Source: Pseudomonadaceae bacterium
GTDB lineage: Bacteria; Pseudomonadota; Gammaproteobacteria; Pseudomonadales; Pseudomonadaceae
Direction: 5' to 3'
DNA: 33,308 nt
Assembly: GCA_030602315.1 (NCBI GenBank)
Contig: JAUVZY010000026.1
Location: forward strand, 1-33,308
Part shown: in pieces, positions 33,218 through 33,308 of the stretch
Numbering within the stretch: position 1 is the first letter of the stretch
Layout of the letters: every line of letters begins with the position of its first letter
Position numbers and translations under genes: made by a program
The notes under the pieces: generated by a model
What the model was told of the DNA's origin: nothing
The model's database searches: none
What the model saw: the letters and a program-made list of their open reading frames with translations, nothing else

Positions 33218-33258
33218 GCGCGGCGTCATCCGTCGATGGCCACACCAATGGCTCGGGT

Positions 33259-33290
33259 GGTGGGAATGACGGCGTCGTTTCCCACCCTAC
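33259..33290. repeat. GTAGGGTGG-type inverted repeat, copy C
   Basis: GGTGGGAA (33259-33266) pairs with TTCCCACC (33279-33286), followed by CTAC, the same end as the other two elements. It lies about 40 bases after sbcC and may act as its transcript end. The window stops soon after, so a second hairpin could lie beyond it. Confidence 0.6.
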
Positions 33291-33308
33291 CCCGGGCTCG
33301 CTTCCGCG

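Overview
The window is GC-rich, densely coding chromosomal DNA, most likely from a member of the Pseudomonadaceae (Pseudomonas/Stutzerimonas type). The reasons are a small c551-type cytochrome, PhhB, an NnrS protein, an HD-GYP protein with a Pseudomonas-style N-terminal domain, a small DUF3509-like protein, and intergenic GTAGGGTGG-type inverted repeats. No rRNA, tRNA, CRISPR array, transposase, integrase or phage gene was seen. The genus is an inference.

Layout. 1-3053: the tail of a possible upstream gene, a secreted Gln/Gly-rich duplicated protein, and a lone methylmalonate-semialdehyde dehydrogenase (mmsA) on the minus strand. 3054-6294: type II NADH dehydrogenase (ndh) and a CPA2 cation/proton antiporter with an RCK domain. 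6351-10987: a nitrate-uptake unit consisting of the NIT-ANTAR antiterminator nasR and an ABC transporter (nrtA-nrtB-nrtD). The 333-base gap between nasR and nrtA carries a sigma54-like -24/-12 promoter and a leader in which an ANTAR-type hexaloop hairpin overlaps the 5' arm of an intrinsic terminator. 11020-14123: an MBL-fold hydrolase, a small helical protein, a DHA2-type MFS exporter and a 69-residue protein. 14371-16502: c551-type cytochrome, NnrS and a secreted COG4315-like protein. 16649-21494: PhhB, a DJ-1/PfpI-like protein, a DUF192 protein, an HD-GYP protein, a pseudouridine synthase and a CHAD protein.

21616-27756 is the most unusual part: five tightly packed co-directional genes. 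They encode a pyruvate-oxidase-like ThDP enzyme, an enolase-superfamily dehydratase/racemase, a membrane protein with an internal duplication and paired histidines, a gluconate-2-dehydrogenase-subunit-3-like protein, and a GMC flavoprotein with a C-x5-C-x3-C iron-sulfur motif. The cluster resembles a sugar or sugar-acid dehydrogenase complex without its usual cytochrome c subunit and without export signals, joined to enzymes that could dehydrate and decarboxylate the product. The membrane protein is a candidate for the missing electron acceptor. That reading is a hypothesis.

27919-33217: a small DUF3509-like protein and the sbcD-sbcC nuclease operon with overlapping ATGA. Related GTAGGGTGG inverted repeats lie after ndh, after the GMC gene and after sbcC.
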